Assembly (NCBI GenBank): GCA_003219495.1
Contig: QHOZ01000110.1
Coordinates: 1 to 18,957, forward strand
DNA: 18,957 nucleotides
Reading direction: 5' to 3'
DNA from: Verrucomicrobiota bacterium
Lineage (GTDB): Bacteria; Verrucomicrobiota; Verrucomicrobiae; Chthoniobacterales; UBA10450
The position numbers and the translations under genes are program-made. Below are positions 1 through 7,541 of the stretch, in pieces; the stretch's first letter is position 1; each line of letters opens with the position of its first letter. The notes under the pieces are model-generated. The model made no database searches. It had not been told where the DNA came from and worked only from the letters and a program-made list of their open reading frames with translations.

Positions 1-140
1 CCGGCACGCTGCTTTTGAAACAGTTCACGATTTTTCGCGGCGGCGAGGGTGATTCGACGATCGAGTTCACGGTGCGCTTCGATGAGAAGGGATCGTTTCG
101 CGTAATCAATCGAAAGAAAGTTCGAAGCAAAGACGAATAG
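1..140 (+). CDS. C-terminal end of an unidentified protein (cut by window edge)
   Basis: The frame beginning at base 3 is open from the window edge to a TAG at 138-140 and gives 45 residues. The peptide begins GTLLLKQFTIFRGG and ends in a basic tail VINRKKVRSKDE. The stop lies only six bases before the ATG of the next gene (147) on the same strand, so the two are probably co-transcribed. The fragment has alternating hydrophobic and charged residues that would suit beta strands, but I recognise no family and cannot see the start. I infer that it is a real gene end from the open frame, the codon pattern and the tight spacing to its neighbour. Confidence 0.55.
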   Translation, partial: GTLLLKQFTIFRGGEGDSTIEFTVRFDEKGSFRVINRKKVRSKDE

Positions 141-146
141 CCCGTG

Positions 147-1415
147 ATGAAACGATCTCTGCCAGAGACGAATTTTCTTTTAATTTTTCTATCCTGGACG
201 GCAGTGGCTCTTGCTGCATCGCAACAGAACCAACCCACTCCGTCCAGCAGCGAGGCTCCTTCCGATGAAACGGTGTCGCGCGAATTTCTCGGGTTTACCG
301 ATGCCAATACGTTTCGAGGCGTGATCGACGATCCCGATGGTTATGCGAACCTGCGGTCAAAGCCGGATGCCGAGTCAGCGATCGTGACAAAGGTCAAGAC
401 GGGCGAGCGTTTCACCTTTCAGCGTCACGAGTACGATAAGTGGTGCAGCGTGAAACTGGTGTCAGGAAAAAGCGGATGGATGGATGCGCAGCGCATCATG
501 CTTTCTTTCACGAAGGACGATTTGCCGGGGAAACCGGAGCAAGGTGACGAAATTGATGAGCAGGCGCGCAAGCATGGCATTGATTATTACGAAGCGACAC
601 AGGGTGCTGTTGGCGGCGACGTCGAAGCGCGAAAGAAATTTTTTAGCGTCAGCGAGTTCGCGGACGGTGCGGCTGCGGAAGAACATGCCGGCGTCCTCGG
701 CGTGGTCGTGCATTTGATTGGTGACGATGCCTTGGCTGCGTTTTTGCAAAGCCAGCCGATTTCGTTCCAAGTCTCCGTCCGGAATTCGATTGAAGGGGAC
801 GCGACCTGGCCTTTTCGAAGCGTTGGATATCTGCAACGGCATTTTCCAAAGACATCGAAGATTTTCTTTCACCGCGAAATCACGGATTGGCCGTCACCCG
901 ACGGCAAGTACGCGATCCATAAAGTATTTTCCGATGAGTACACCGATGAAGATTCAGTCGTCACTCGTTCGGAACTAATCGACAAAGCGACCCGGAAACG
1001 TGTTCTCGATCTCAAATCGCAGGATAACGGCGCCGGGCAGTACAAGGAAGGAGACGTGGAATGGGCGCCCGACTCAAAAGGTTTTTTGTTTATCACCCAG
1101 ACGCGAAATGGCGGGCCGGAGACGAAACTCTATTTTCTAATGGGCAATTCGTTCCGCAAAATCGAGTTGCCGCCCGAGAGCGGCCCGCCGGCCGAGACCG
1201 ACCCGGGAATCGCCAATGCGGTTTATGACAGCGACTACGAAGTCTCGATGCATTGGAGCAACCCAAACACGATCGTTCGCGAGAAGACGTATATCTACAA
1301 AAAAAGCATCGTGCGCGACTCTCCCTACGTCATCGAGCGGAAGTACGAGATCACAATGACGATCACGCCGGATGGCAAAATCGCGAGCGAAAGAAAAAAG
1401 ATAACGATGCCATAA
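147..1415 (+). CDS. Secreted SH3-like domain protein with propeller-like repeats
   Basis: The 422-residue product starts with a signal peptide (FLLIFLSWTAVALA followed by AS, cleavage near residue 25), so it should be exported. Residues about 58-119 look like a bacterial SH3 (SH3b) domain. They contain the typical GYANLRSKPD segment and end in SGWMDAQRI, as in modules that bind peptidoglycan or cell-surface ligands. After a middle region of unknown type there are two segments of the TolB/WD40-like kind, WPSPDGKY (near 249) and VEWAPDSKGF (near 305), which suggests a partial beta-propeller. No catalytic motif is visible. An upstream in-frame GTG at 144 is possible. I prefer ATG 147, and neither has a clear ribosome binding site. 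It follows the previous gene by six bases. The function is unknown; a periplasmic binding or sensing role is an inference. Confidence 0.8.
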   Translation: MKRSLPETNFLLIFLSWTAVALAASQQNQPTPSSSEAPSDETVSREFLGFTDANTFRGVIDDPDGYANLRSKPDAESAIVTKVKTGERFTFQRHEYDKWCSVKLVSGKSGWMDAQRIMLSFTKDDLPGKPEQGDEIDEQARKHGIDYYEATQGAVGGDVEARKKFFSVSEFADGAAAEEHAGVLGVVVHLIGDDALAAFLQSQPISFQVSVRNSIEGDATWPFRSVGYLQRHFPKTSKIFFHREITDWPSPDGKYAIHKVFSDEYTDEDSVVTRSELIDKATRKRVLDLKSQDNGAGQYKEGDVEWAPDSKGFLFITQTRNGGPETKLYFLMGNSFRKIELPPESGPPAETDPGIANAVYDSDYEVSMHWSNPNTIVREKTYIYKKSIVRDSPYVIERKYEITMTITPDGKIASERKKITMP

Positions 1416-1510
1416 ACGCGAATCGCTCAACTACGCTGAATCCGCATTGAGATTTCGCGGCTCGCAATAATCTTGACGTGATCGCGCATGCGCGATTTAG
1501 ACTCGCGAGC

Positions 1511-2911
1511 ATGCGGCGTAATTCCCCCGGCGCCAGTCGTTGTCGATCTTGGATCGCCCTCGCGACCGTTCTTCTTTTCGCCGGTTGCGTCGAAAACAAA
1601 CCTTACCGCGTCAAAGGCATCGACGATCTCGACAAATATTATTCCGGGCAGAAAGAGCCGTCCGAATTCGAGCGCGTGTCGGGTGAACGAGGTTATCGGA
1701 TCTCGTTCGTGGAGTTTGATGATCATGGCGATTTCTGGGACCGGCGTCAGCTCGGCGACGCCGCGAGATCGATTGGGCGCAGCGACAAGCCGGTTGTTCT
1801 CGTCACTTACGTCCACGGCTGGCATCACAACGCGAAGGACCGGCCGCCCGGCGGTAAAAATCCCGGTGATGTGCAAACCTTTCGTTGTTTGCTCTCCGAG
1901 CTCGCCGTCTCCGAGAGCACGAGAAATTTCGCGGTCCACGGCGTTTACATCGGCTGGCGCGGACGATTGATTGAAGGTCCGCTCGATTATCTCACCTTTC
2001 TCGATCGCAAAGGCGCGGCTACGCGCATCGCGGGCACGCCGGTTACGGAGACAATTTTCGAGCTCATTCGCCAGGCGCGAAAAAAATCGGAATCGAAATG
2101 CGTTCTGATCGGGCATTCGTTCGGCGCGCTTTTGCTTGAGAAAGCGGTCGCGCAAGCGATGACCGCGCGCATTATCGGCGATCCGAAGCCGCACAGTCAG
2201 GAACCGTTTCGTCCGCCGGCGGATTTGATCCTTCTTGTCAATTCCGCGGCCGAGTCGATTTACGCGAAGGAGATGACCGACATGTTCGCGAAGATCGGTT
2301 ATCGTGATAAAGACGATCAAAATCGTCCGCTGCTCGTTTCAATCACATCAAAAGGTGACACCGCAACCGGCGGTTGGTTTCCGATCGGCACTTTCTTCCC
2401 AAATCTTTTCGCGCACCGAAAATATCATTGGGATTATCGGACGAACCAGCCCGCGAACTTCGATCAAAACGCTTACCTGACAACAACGCCCGGTCACAAC
2501 GCCGCGCTTTTTACCCACAAGATCGACAACGGCGCCGCGCCACCGAGCGCACTCACCCCGGCCGCGGCCGCGCGATTGCCTATCAAGATCAACCAATGCG
2601 ATTGTGCGACGACCGAAGCGCGAAATCCCGCATTCGAGCAGAATCTTCAGCATCCGTCGCGCGATTTGGTGTTCGCCACGTCGCGCAAAGACGATCCGAA
2701 TCAATTTCAGTGGTGGCGGATTGATGCCAACCAATCGGATCGGCGCACGCCCTATTGGATTTTGCAGGTTCCGAAAGCGATCATTCCAAATCACACGCCG
2801 ATCTTCACGCCGGAAGGGCGCGCATTAATGGCCGCATTGTATCGAATCGCGAATCCGAAAGGCGCGGCGGAGCCACGCGCGTTCATTCAGTCGCCGGCCA
2901 AATCGGATTGA
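1511..2911 (+). CDS. Lipoprotein alpha/beta hydrolase (esterase/lipase-like)
   Basis: The product is a predicted lipid-anchored serine hydrolase of about 466 residues. With ATG 1511 it begins with basic residues, a hydrophobic run and the lipobox LLFAGC, so Cys would become the acylated N-terminus. An in-frame GTG at 1478 would add 11 residues before this signal and is less likely. The strand VVLVTYVHGWHHN carries the oxyanion-type HGW motif (His near residue 102). GHSFGA (Ser near 203) is the nucleophile elbow, and LLVNSAAES follows as in the alpha/beta fold. PGHNAALFTH near 328-336 could supply the catalytic His; I cannot place the acid with confidence. The substrate is unknown. The gene ends exactly one base before the stop of the convergent gene on the other strand. 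It could be called a DUF900-like or generic lipase-like hydrolase. Confidence 0.82.
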   Translation: MRRNSPGASRCRSWIALATVLLFAGCVENKPYRVKGIDDLDKYYSGQKEPSEFERVSGERGYRISFVEFDDHGDFWDRRQLGDAARSIGRSDKPVVLVTYVHGWHHNAKDRPPGGKNPGDVQTFRCLLSELAVSESTRNFAVHGVYIGWRGRLIEGPLDYLTFLDRKGAATRIAGTPVTETIFELIRQARKKSESKCVLIGHSFGALLLEKAVAQAMTARIIGDPKPHSQEPFRPPADLILLVNSAAESIYAKEMTDMFAKIGYRDKDDQNRPLLVSITSKGDTATGGWFPIGTFFPNLFAHRKYHWDYRTNQPANFDQNAYLTTTPGHNAALFTHKIDNGAAPPSALTPAAAARLPIKINQCDCATTEARNPAFEQNLQHPSRDLVFATSRKDDPNQFQWWRIDANQSDRRTPYWILQVPKAIIPNHTPIFTPEGRALMAALYRIANPKGAAEPRAFIQSPAKSD

Positions 2912-3724
2912 TCACGCGCCGCAACCGACCGAAAGCAGCTGCTCACATTTCTTTGGATCGCAGCGATAGATCGTTGTCGCTTCGCCTTCGTAATATCTCG
3001 AGCCGACGATGATTTCCATTTTGCCGTCGCCATCGAGATCGAGAACTGCAATTACTGTGAAAGCGTTCGGCGCATCGAAGGAGTCGTCCTTTCGGACATA
3101 AGCCTTCGGATGAAATTCACCTTCGACAAGTTGCGTTTCCACTTTCCCGCCCACAACTCGCCGCAACAAGACGCATGAATAACTGCCGGCCGGCGATCTC
3201 ATCGGCACGCTGTTGCCATTTTCAAAAAAGTTTGTCGCGCTGATCAGCACTTCTTCTTCGCCGTCGCCATCGAGGTCGACCCGAACGATGTTCTCGATCT
3301 TCACGTTCGGTTCTTTGATCTCTTTCGATTTTAAGAAATTGCGCACGGCATCGACGTAAATTTTCTGCGTCGTGTTGAGCGCCTGCACTTTGCGCGGCAA
3401 CGCGTTCCACGTCCCGGCAACCGCGATTACGCCTTTGTCCGGCTTGGGGGATAGTGCGACCGAAACTGTTTCTTCGCATGGAAGGTCTTCGTGCTTCGGT
3501 TTGCCGCCTTTGGCTTCGCCGAGCGACTGCGCCAGTCCATAAACCCGATACGTCGTTTCATCAGTCATCGACTTCGCCGCTTCATCGGCCTTGATCCATT
3601 TCCCGTCCGCGAACGCGCCGAAGAAATAACCGCTCTGGACTTCTACAATCGGATGCAACTCGCCGGCGGTCACGCTGCAGGTGACCGCAAAACTGATCAG
3701 AAGCAGGAATGTTTTTAGGTGCAT
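2912..3724 (-). CDS. Secreted protein with two DxDGDG calcium-binding loops (FG-GAP/VCBS-like)
   Basis: The 270-residue protein has a clear signal peptide (KTFLLLISFAVTCSVTA, cleavage near residue 20), so it is periplasmic or secreted. Two loops, VDLDGDGEEEVLIS (about 149-162) and LDLDGDGKMEIIVGS (about 228-242), match the Ca2+-binding loop of FG-GAP/VCBS repeats. In that family the Asp and Glu residues bind calcium within beta-propeller blades. Two copies are too few for a full propeller, so this may be a partial or highly divergent one. Cysteines at 256, 260 and 268 near the C-terminus could form a disulfide. Nothing indicates an enzyme. The stop codon abuts that of the hydrolase gene with no bases between. 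The start has no well-spaced Shine-Dalgarno: an AGGAG lies about 18 bases upstream, too far to be convincing. Confidence 0.78.
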   Translation of the reverse strand: MHLKTFLLLISFAVTCSVTAGELHPIVEVQSGYFFGAFADGKWIKADEAAKSMTDETTYRVYGLAQSLGEAKGGKPKHEDLPCEETVSVALSPKPDKGVIAVAGTWNALPRKVQALNTTQKIYVDAVRNFLKSKEIKEPNVKIENIVRVDLDGDGEEEVLISATNFFENGNSVPMRSPAGSYSCVLLRRVVGGKVETQLVEGEFHPKAYVRKDDSFDAPNAFTVIAVLDLDGDGKMEIIVGSRYYEGEATTIYRCDPKKCEQLLSVGCGA

Positions 3725-3769
3725 AACACTGAGTGGTTCGCTCTCCTGGGATTTTCCTTTCAGTTTTCT

Positions 3770-5299
3770 CTAGCTTGAGTTTACGGAAAGCTCGCGCGGA
3801 TGACTTGAAAGATAATCTTTAATCGCGGCGGTAAATGGTTCCGCAAAATCGAGCAGCTTTTGCCGGCCGACGCCCGGGATTTTACCAAAGTCGGTCGTCG
3901 TTGTCGGATACGATCGCGCCATTTCGCGAAGTGAAACATCGGAAAAAATGACGTAGGCGGGAACATCCCGCTCGTCGGCGATCTTTTTGCGAAGCGTGCG
4001 CAATTCTTCAAAGAGTGTTTCATCGCACTCGATTTCGCCGGCGCGCGATTTGCGCCGCTTTCTGGTTTCGACGTCGAATGGTTTTGTCAGCGTGATCGGT
4101 TTTCGCTGACGTAATATTGCCAGGCCGGAGTCAGTCAGTTGGAGCGTGGCAAATTTTCCAGGCGCGGCCGCGACCAGTCCCAGCCGCAAAAGCTCGCGCC
4201 CGATCGACTGCCATGAGCTCCGATTCAGATCTTTGCCGATCCCAAAGGTCGACAGCTGATCGTGTCCGCGCTGACGAATTGGTTCCGTGTCTGCGCCGCT
4301 CAATACATCAACAATGTGATTCAGTCCGAATCCGAATCCGTGCTTTTCGTGGATGCGATAAACACACGACAAGAATTTTTGGGCGTGAACTGTTCCATCG
4401 AAAGTTTCCCGCGGGCTGAGACAATTATCGCAACCGTCACACGTCGGTTGCGATAGCTCTTCGCCAAAATATTTCAGCAACGTTGCCCGGCGACAATCGC
4501 GCGTTTCGGCATAATGAATCATCTGGCGAAGCTGTTCGCGCGCGATGGCCGCTTCTTTCTCGCTTTTGTCTTCGATGAAGCGTCGCTGTTTCACGACATC
4601 ATTGGCGCTGAAAAGCAAAACGCATTCGGCTGGCAAACCATCCCGGCCGGCGCGCCCGGTTTCCTGATAGTAGCTCTCGATGTTCTTCGGCAAATCGTGA
4701 TGCACCACAAAACGCACATTCGGTTTGTTGATTCCCATCCCGAAAGCGATCGTCGCCGTGATAACGCGAATATCGTCGCGCAGAAATAATTCCTGATGCT
4801 TGCTGCGCTCTTTCGGATCCAGGCCTGCGTGATACGGCTTTGCTTTGATCCCGTCCGAAACCAATTTTGCCGCCAGCGAATCCGCTGTTTTCCGGCTCGC
4901 GCAATAAACGATTCCGCTTTCGTTAGGCCTGCCGCGAATAAACGTCAGCAATTGATCGTAAGGCGCGGATTTTGGAACCACCCGGTAAGTCAGATTCGGC
5001 CGGTTGAAACTTGCGACGTAGCAACGCGCGCCGTTCAATTTCAATTGTTGGACAATGTCGGCCCGCACGCGCTCGGTCGCCGTGGCAGTCAGCGCCATGA
5101 TCGGAACGCCCGGCAAGTGTCTGCGCAATTTTTTCAGCTCGCGATACTCCGGCCGGAAATCGTGGCCCCATTCGCTGATGCAGTGCGCCTCGTCGATCGC
5201 AACCTGCGCGATGTTCCAATTCAGCGCGCTCTCGAAAAAACTGTCCAGCATCAGTCGTTCCGGCGCGACGTAAAGCAGTCGATATTCACCGCGATTCAA
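3770..5299 (-). CDS. recQ: RecQ DNA helicase, C-terminal fragment after a frameshift
   Basis: This frame holds most of an ATP-dependent 3'-5' RecQ helicase of DNA repair. It begins at RGEYRLLYVAPERLM and continues with the Walker B box DEAH (residues 36-39 of this fragment), the TATAT motif, and the helicase C-domain with FGMGINKPNVRFV and motif VI QETGRAGRD (212-220). The RQC zinc site follows (Cys 269, 287, 290, 293) and then an HRDC domain covering about the last 80 residues. The Walker A lysine lies in the other fragment, so this piece alone cannot hydrolyse ATP. The only upstream start is TTG at 5297-5299, which overlaps the TGA of the N-terminal frame (TTGA). Coupled translation into a split RecQ is conceivable, but a disrupted gene is more likely. 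The gene runs in the same direction as thrS, 41 bases behind it. Confidence 0.85.
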   Translation of the reverse strand: MNRGEYRLLYVAPERLMLDSFFESALNWNIAQVAIDEAHCISEWGHDFRPEYRELKKLRRHLPGVPIMALTATATERVRADIVQQLKLNGARCYVASFNRPNLTYRVVPKSAPYDQLLTFIRGRPNESGIVYCASRKTADSLAAKLVSDGIKAKPYHAGLDPKERSKHQELFLRDDIRVITATIAFGMGINKPNVRFVVHHDLPKNIESYYQETGRAGRDGLPAECVLLFSANDVVKQRRFIEDKSEKEAAIAREQLRQMIHYAETRDCRRATLLKYFGEELSQPTCDGCDNCLSPRETFDGTVHAQKFLSCVYRIHEKHGFGFGLNHIVDVLSGADTEPIRQRGHDQLSTFGIGKDLNRSSWQSIGRELLRLGLVAAAPGKFATLQLTDSGLAILRQRKPITLTKPFDVETRKRRKSRAGEIECDETLFEELRTLRKKIADERDVPAYVIFSDVSLREMARSYPTTTTDFGKIPGVGRQKLLDFAEPFTAAIKDYLSSHPRELSVNSS

Positions 5300-5574
5300 T
5301 CCCTTAAAGACGAAGAATTCAAAAACGTTGCAGGAATTCCAGTCGCTCGCAGCGCATCGACCTGGTCTTTCATCAACGCAATCAGCGGTGAAACCACGAT
5401 CGTTAATCCATCGCGCAACAACGCCGGCAATTGAAAACAGAGCGACTTCCCTCCGCCGGTCGGCATCAAGGCGAACACATCGCGATCCGCGAGCGCATCT
5501 TTGACAATCTCCTCCTGCAACGGACGAAATTGATCGTAGCCAAAATACTTCTTCAGCGCCCTGGGGAGATCCAT
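5296..5574 (-). CDS. recQ: RecQ DNA helicase, N-terminal fragment (frame ends early)
   Basis: The 92-residue fragment carries the start of RecQ: motif 0 FGYDQFRPLQ (11-20), Walker A TGGGKS (39-44) and motif Ia VVSPLIALMKDQ (60-71). It then reaches ATFLNSS, typical of RecQ, followed by SLRD and a TGA at 5296-5298. Homology continues in a different frame with KGLNRGEYRLLY. In RecQ proteins I remember (E. coli, B. subtilis), about ten residues separate the NSS segment from the RGEYR-like segment. Here only about five bases remain, so residues are missing as well as the frame. A purine-rich AGAAGG lies just two bases before the ATG, a weak and tight ribosome binding site. The gene follows thrS in the same direction by 41 bases. 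Confidence 0.82.
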   Translation of the reverse strand: MDLPRALKKYFGYDQFRPLQEEIVKDALADRDVFALMPTGGGKSLCFQLPALLRDGLTIVVSPLIALMKDQVDALRATGIPATFLNSSSLRD

Positions 5575-5615
5575 CGCCTTCTTTTAGCGGATCATCACAA
5601 GTTTCAACAGCCGAA

Positions 5616-7454
5616 TTAAGACCGTCGCTCTTTGATCGACAATAGAAGGTCGGCGATCGCTTCGGCGCGCGGTTTGGCGCCGAGATTTCCTTTGCCGTGG
5701 ACGCGCACGCTGACCGCGTCCGCTTCCATGTCGCGTTTTCCGATCACGAGCATGGTGTGCACTTTCATTTGCTCCGCACGCTGGATCTTGCCGTTGATCT
5801 TGTCCGTCGAAAAATCGACATCGCTGCGCACAAAGTTTGCGCGAAGCTCTTCGTTGATCTTCCGCGCATAATCCACCAGCGCTGCGTCGTCACCGATCGT
5901 GAGAATGCGCACCTGCTCGGGCGAAAGCCACAGCGGGAAGTTGCCGGCGTAATGCTCGATCAAAAATCCGATGAAGCGTTCGTGCGTGCCGAGCGGCGCG
6001 CGATGAATGCAGATCGGCGTCTTTTCGGTGTTATCGCGATCTTTGTAAACGAGATTGAATCGGCGCGGCTGCGCGAAATCGACCTGGTTCGTGGCGATGG
6101 TGAACTCGCGCCCGATCACGCTCCAGACCTGTACGTCGATCTTCGGTCCGTAGAACGCGGCCTCGTTAGGCACTTCCTCGTAATTGAGTCCCGAATTTTT
6201 GAGCACGTTGCGCGTCATCTCCTCGGTCTGTTTCCAAAGCTCCGGTTCATCGACAAATTTTTGTCCGAGCTTCGATGGATCGTGCGTCGAGAAACGCATC
6301 AAATATTTCTCGAGCCCGAAGAGCTTGAAATAATTGAGATACATCTCGTTCACCGCGTTGAACTCGCCCTCGAATTGCTCCGGCGTCATGTAAAGATGCG
6401 CGTCGTTCATCTGCATCGAGCGCACACGCATGAGCCCGAACAATTCCCCACTTTGTTCGTAACGGTGACACGTGCCGTATTCCGCCAGCCGCAAGGGCAA
6501 ATCGCGATAACTCCGAGGAATGGCGGCATACAGCTTGTGATGCAGCGGACAGTTCATCGCCTTCAGATAATAACGCTGGGTGACAGCGTCGCCTTCGCCG
6601 TGCTCGTGCAACTCCATCGGCGGAAACATTGACTCCTTGTAGTAGGGGATGTGGCCGCTTTTCCGGAACAGCGCTTCGCGCGCGAGATTGACGGTGCGAA
6701 CACGCTGATAGCCCGCCGCGAACTCCGTTTCCTTCGCGAGCTTCTCAAGTTCTTCAATGATCGCCGCGCCGCGCGGCAACCAGAGCGGCAAGCCCGGACC
6801 GACATCTTCGTCGATGACGTAAATCTCCAGTTCCTTGCCGAGTTTGCGATGATCGCGCTTCTTCGCTTCCTCGAGCATCGCGAAATATTCGTCGAGCTGC
6901 GTTTTGTTTTTGAACGCGGTGCCGTAGATGCGTTGCAGCTGCGGATTCTTTTCGTCGCCTTTGTAGTAAGCGCTCGCGACGGTCGTTAGGCGAAACGCGC
7001 CGATGTTTCCCGTGCGCATGACATGCGGCCCGGCGCAGAGATCGATGAAATCGCCGTTGCGATAGAGCGAGATCGCTTCGCCTTCGGGAATGTTTTCGAT
7101 GATGTCGATCTTGAATTTACTCGGCTGCTCGCGATCGCCGAGCGCTGCGAGCCGGCCTTTCTTTCCGAGATCGAGCGCTTCCATTCTCGAAACCTCCATG
7201 CGCTCGAACGGATGATTGGCTTTGATCTCCTTTTTCATCTCCGCTTCGATTTTTTCGAAATCCTCGGGCGAAATGCGGTGAGGAAGATCGACATCGTAAT
7301 AAAAGCCGTTCTCGACCGGCGGGCCGGCCGCGAATTGGGCTTCGGGCCAAAGTTTCAAAATCGCCGTCGCCAGGACGTGCGCGGCCGAATGCCGGAGACG
7401 TTCGATGTCTGACATCTGCGCGCGTTGCTCCGGCGTTTTGCGGTCTTCATTCAT
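5616..7454 (-). CDS. thrS: Threonyl-tRNA synthetase lacking the TGS domain
   Basis: The 612-residue class II synthetase attaches threonine to tRNA-Thr in the cytoplasm. The editing domain is present: HSAAH at 22-26, and Cys and His in DLCAGPHV. The catalytic core has MNCPLHH (zinc ligand Cys302), MNDAHLYM (His353) and CIHRAPLGTHERF (His484, class II motif 3). The first two ligands are 51 residues apart, as for C334 and H385 of the E. coli enzyme. A C-terminal anticodon-binding domain (QVRILTIGDDAALVDYA onward) closes the protein. The E. coli enzyme (642 residues) has an N-terminal TGS domain of about 60 residues; here the protein begins almost directly at the editing domain. An alternative start is Met14 (MSDIERLRHS). 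No clear Shine-Dalgarno is visible. It is divergent from pcm. Confidence 0.96.
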   Translation of the reverse strand: MNEDRKTPEQRAQMSDIERLRHSAAHVLATAILKLWPEAQFAAGPPVENGFYYDVDLPHRISPEDFEKIEAEMKKEIKANHPFERMEVSRMEALDLGKKGRLAALGDREQPSKFKIDIIENIPEGEAISLYRNGDFIDLCAGPHVMRTGNIGAFRLTTVASAYYKGDEKNPQLQRIYGTAFKNKTQLDEYFAMLEEAKKRDHRKLGKELEIYVIDEDVGPGLPLWLPRGAAIIEELEKLAKETEFAAGYQRVRTVNLAREALFRKSGHIPYYKESMFPPMELHEHGEGDAVTQRYYLKAMNCPLHHKLYAAIPRSYRDLPLRLAEYGTCHRYEQSGELFGLMRVRSMQMNDAHLYMTPEQFEGEFNAVNEMYLNYFKLFGLEKYLMRFSTHDPSKLGQKFVDEPELWKQTEEMTRNVLKNSGLNYEEVPNEAAFYGPKIDVQVWSVIGREFTIATNQVDFAQPRRFNLVYKDRDNTEKTPICIHRAPLGTHERFIGFLIEHYAGNFPLWLSPEQVRILTIGDDAALVDYARKINEELRANFVRSDVDFSTDKINGKIQRAEQMKVHTMLVIGKRDMEADAVSVRVHGKGNLGAKPRAEAIADLLLSIKERRS

Positions 7455-7470
7455 GAAAGGCGGGAGAAAT

Positions 7471-7503
7471 TAACCGTGAAGGGGGCGAAGGCCACGAAGA
7501 ATT
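7471..7503. repeat. Imperfect GAAGG-rich short repeat in the thrS/pcm divergent gap
   Basis: The thrS-pcm gap (7455-7541, 87 bases) contains three loose copies of a 9-11 base unit: CGTGAAGGGG, GCGAAGGCC and ACGAAGAA. They resemble the CACGAAGGA-type intergenic repeats I remember from Verrucomicrobiota contigs. The gap must also hold the promoters of both divergent genes, but I see no convincing -35/-10 pair. The repeat reading is tentative because the copies are degenerate. Confidence 0.3.
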
Positions 7504-7541
7504 TGTCGGCAAATAACCCGGGCTGCTGCGAATTATTTGTG

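Noticed and set aside
1473..1503. Promoter-like TTGACG, 17-base spacer, TTTAGA before the lipoprotein hydrolase
   Set aside because: The -35 is good, but the -10 matches TATAAT at only three of six positions and promoter consensus in this lineage is unknown to me. It is too weak to annotate.
1427..2320. A 297-codon minus-strand frame opposite the hydrolase gene
   Set aside because: The plus-strand frame has a lipobox, GHSFGA and HGW motifs; the antisense product has none.
5286..5325. Programmed minus-one frameshifting at TTTTTG or TTTAAGG to make full RecQ
   Set aside because: Neither is a canonical slippery heptamer, I see no downstream stem-loop, and the fused product would still lack about ten residues.
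5655..5662. GCGATCGC, the HIP1 octamer of cyanobacteria
   Set aside because: I did not see it repeated at notable density. GATCG-rich words here follow from Ile-Asp/Asp-Arg codons such as ATCGAC and GATCGC.
5697..6632. A 311-codon plus-strand frame opposite thrS
   Set aside because: It is fully antisense to conserved thrS catalytic motifs and has no recognisable motif. Long antisense frames are common in this codon usage.
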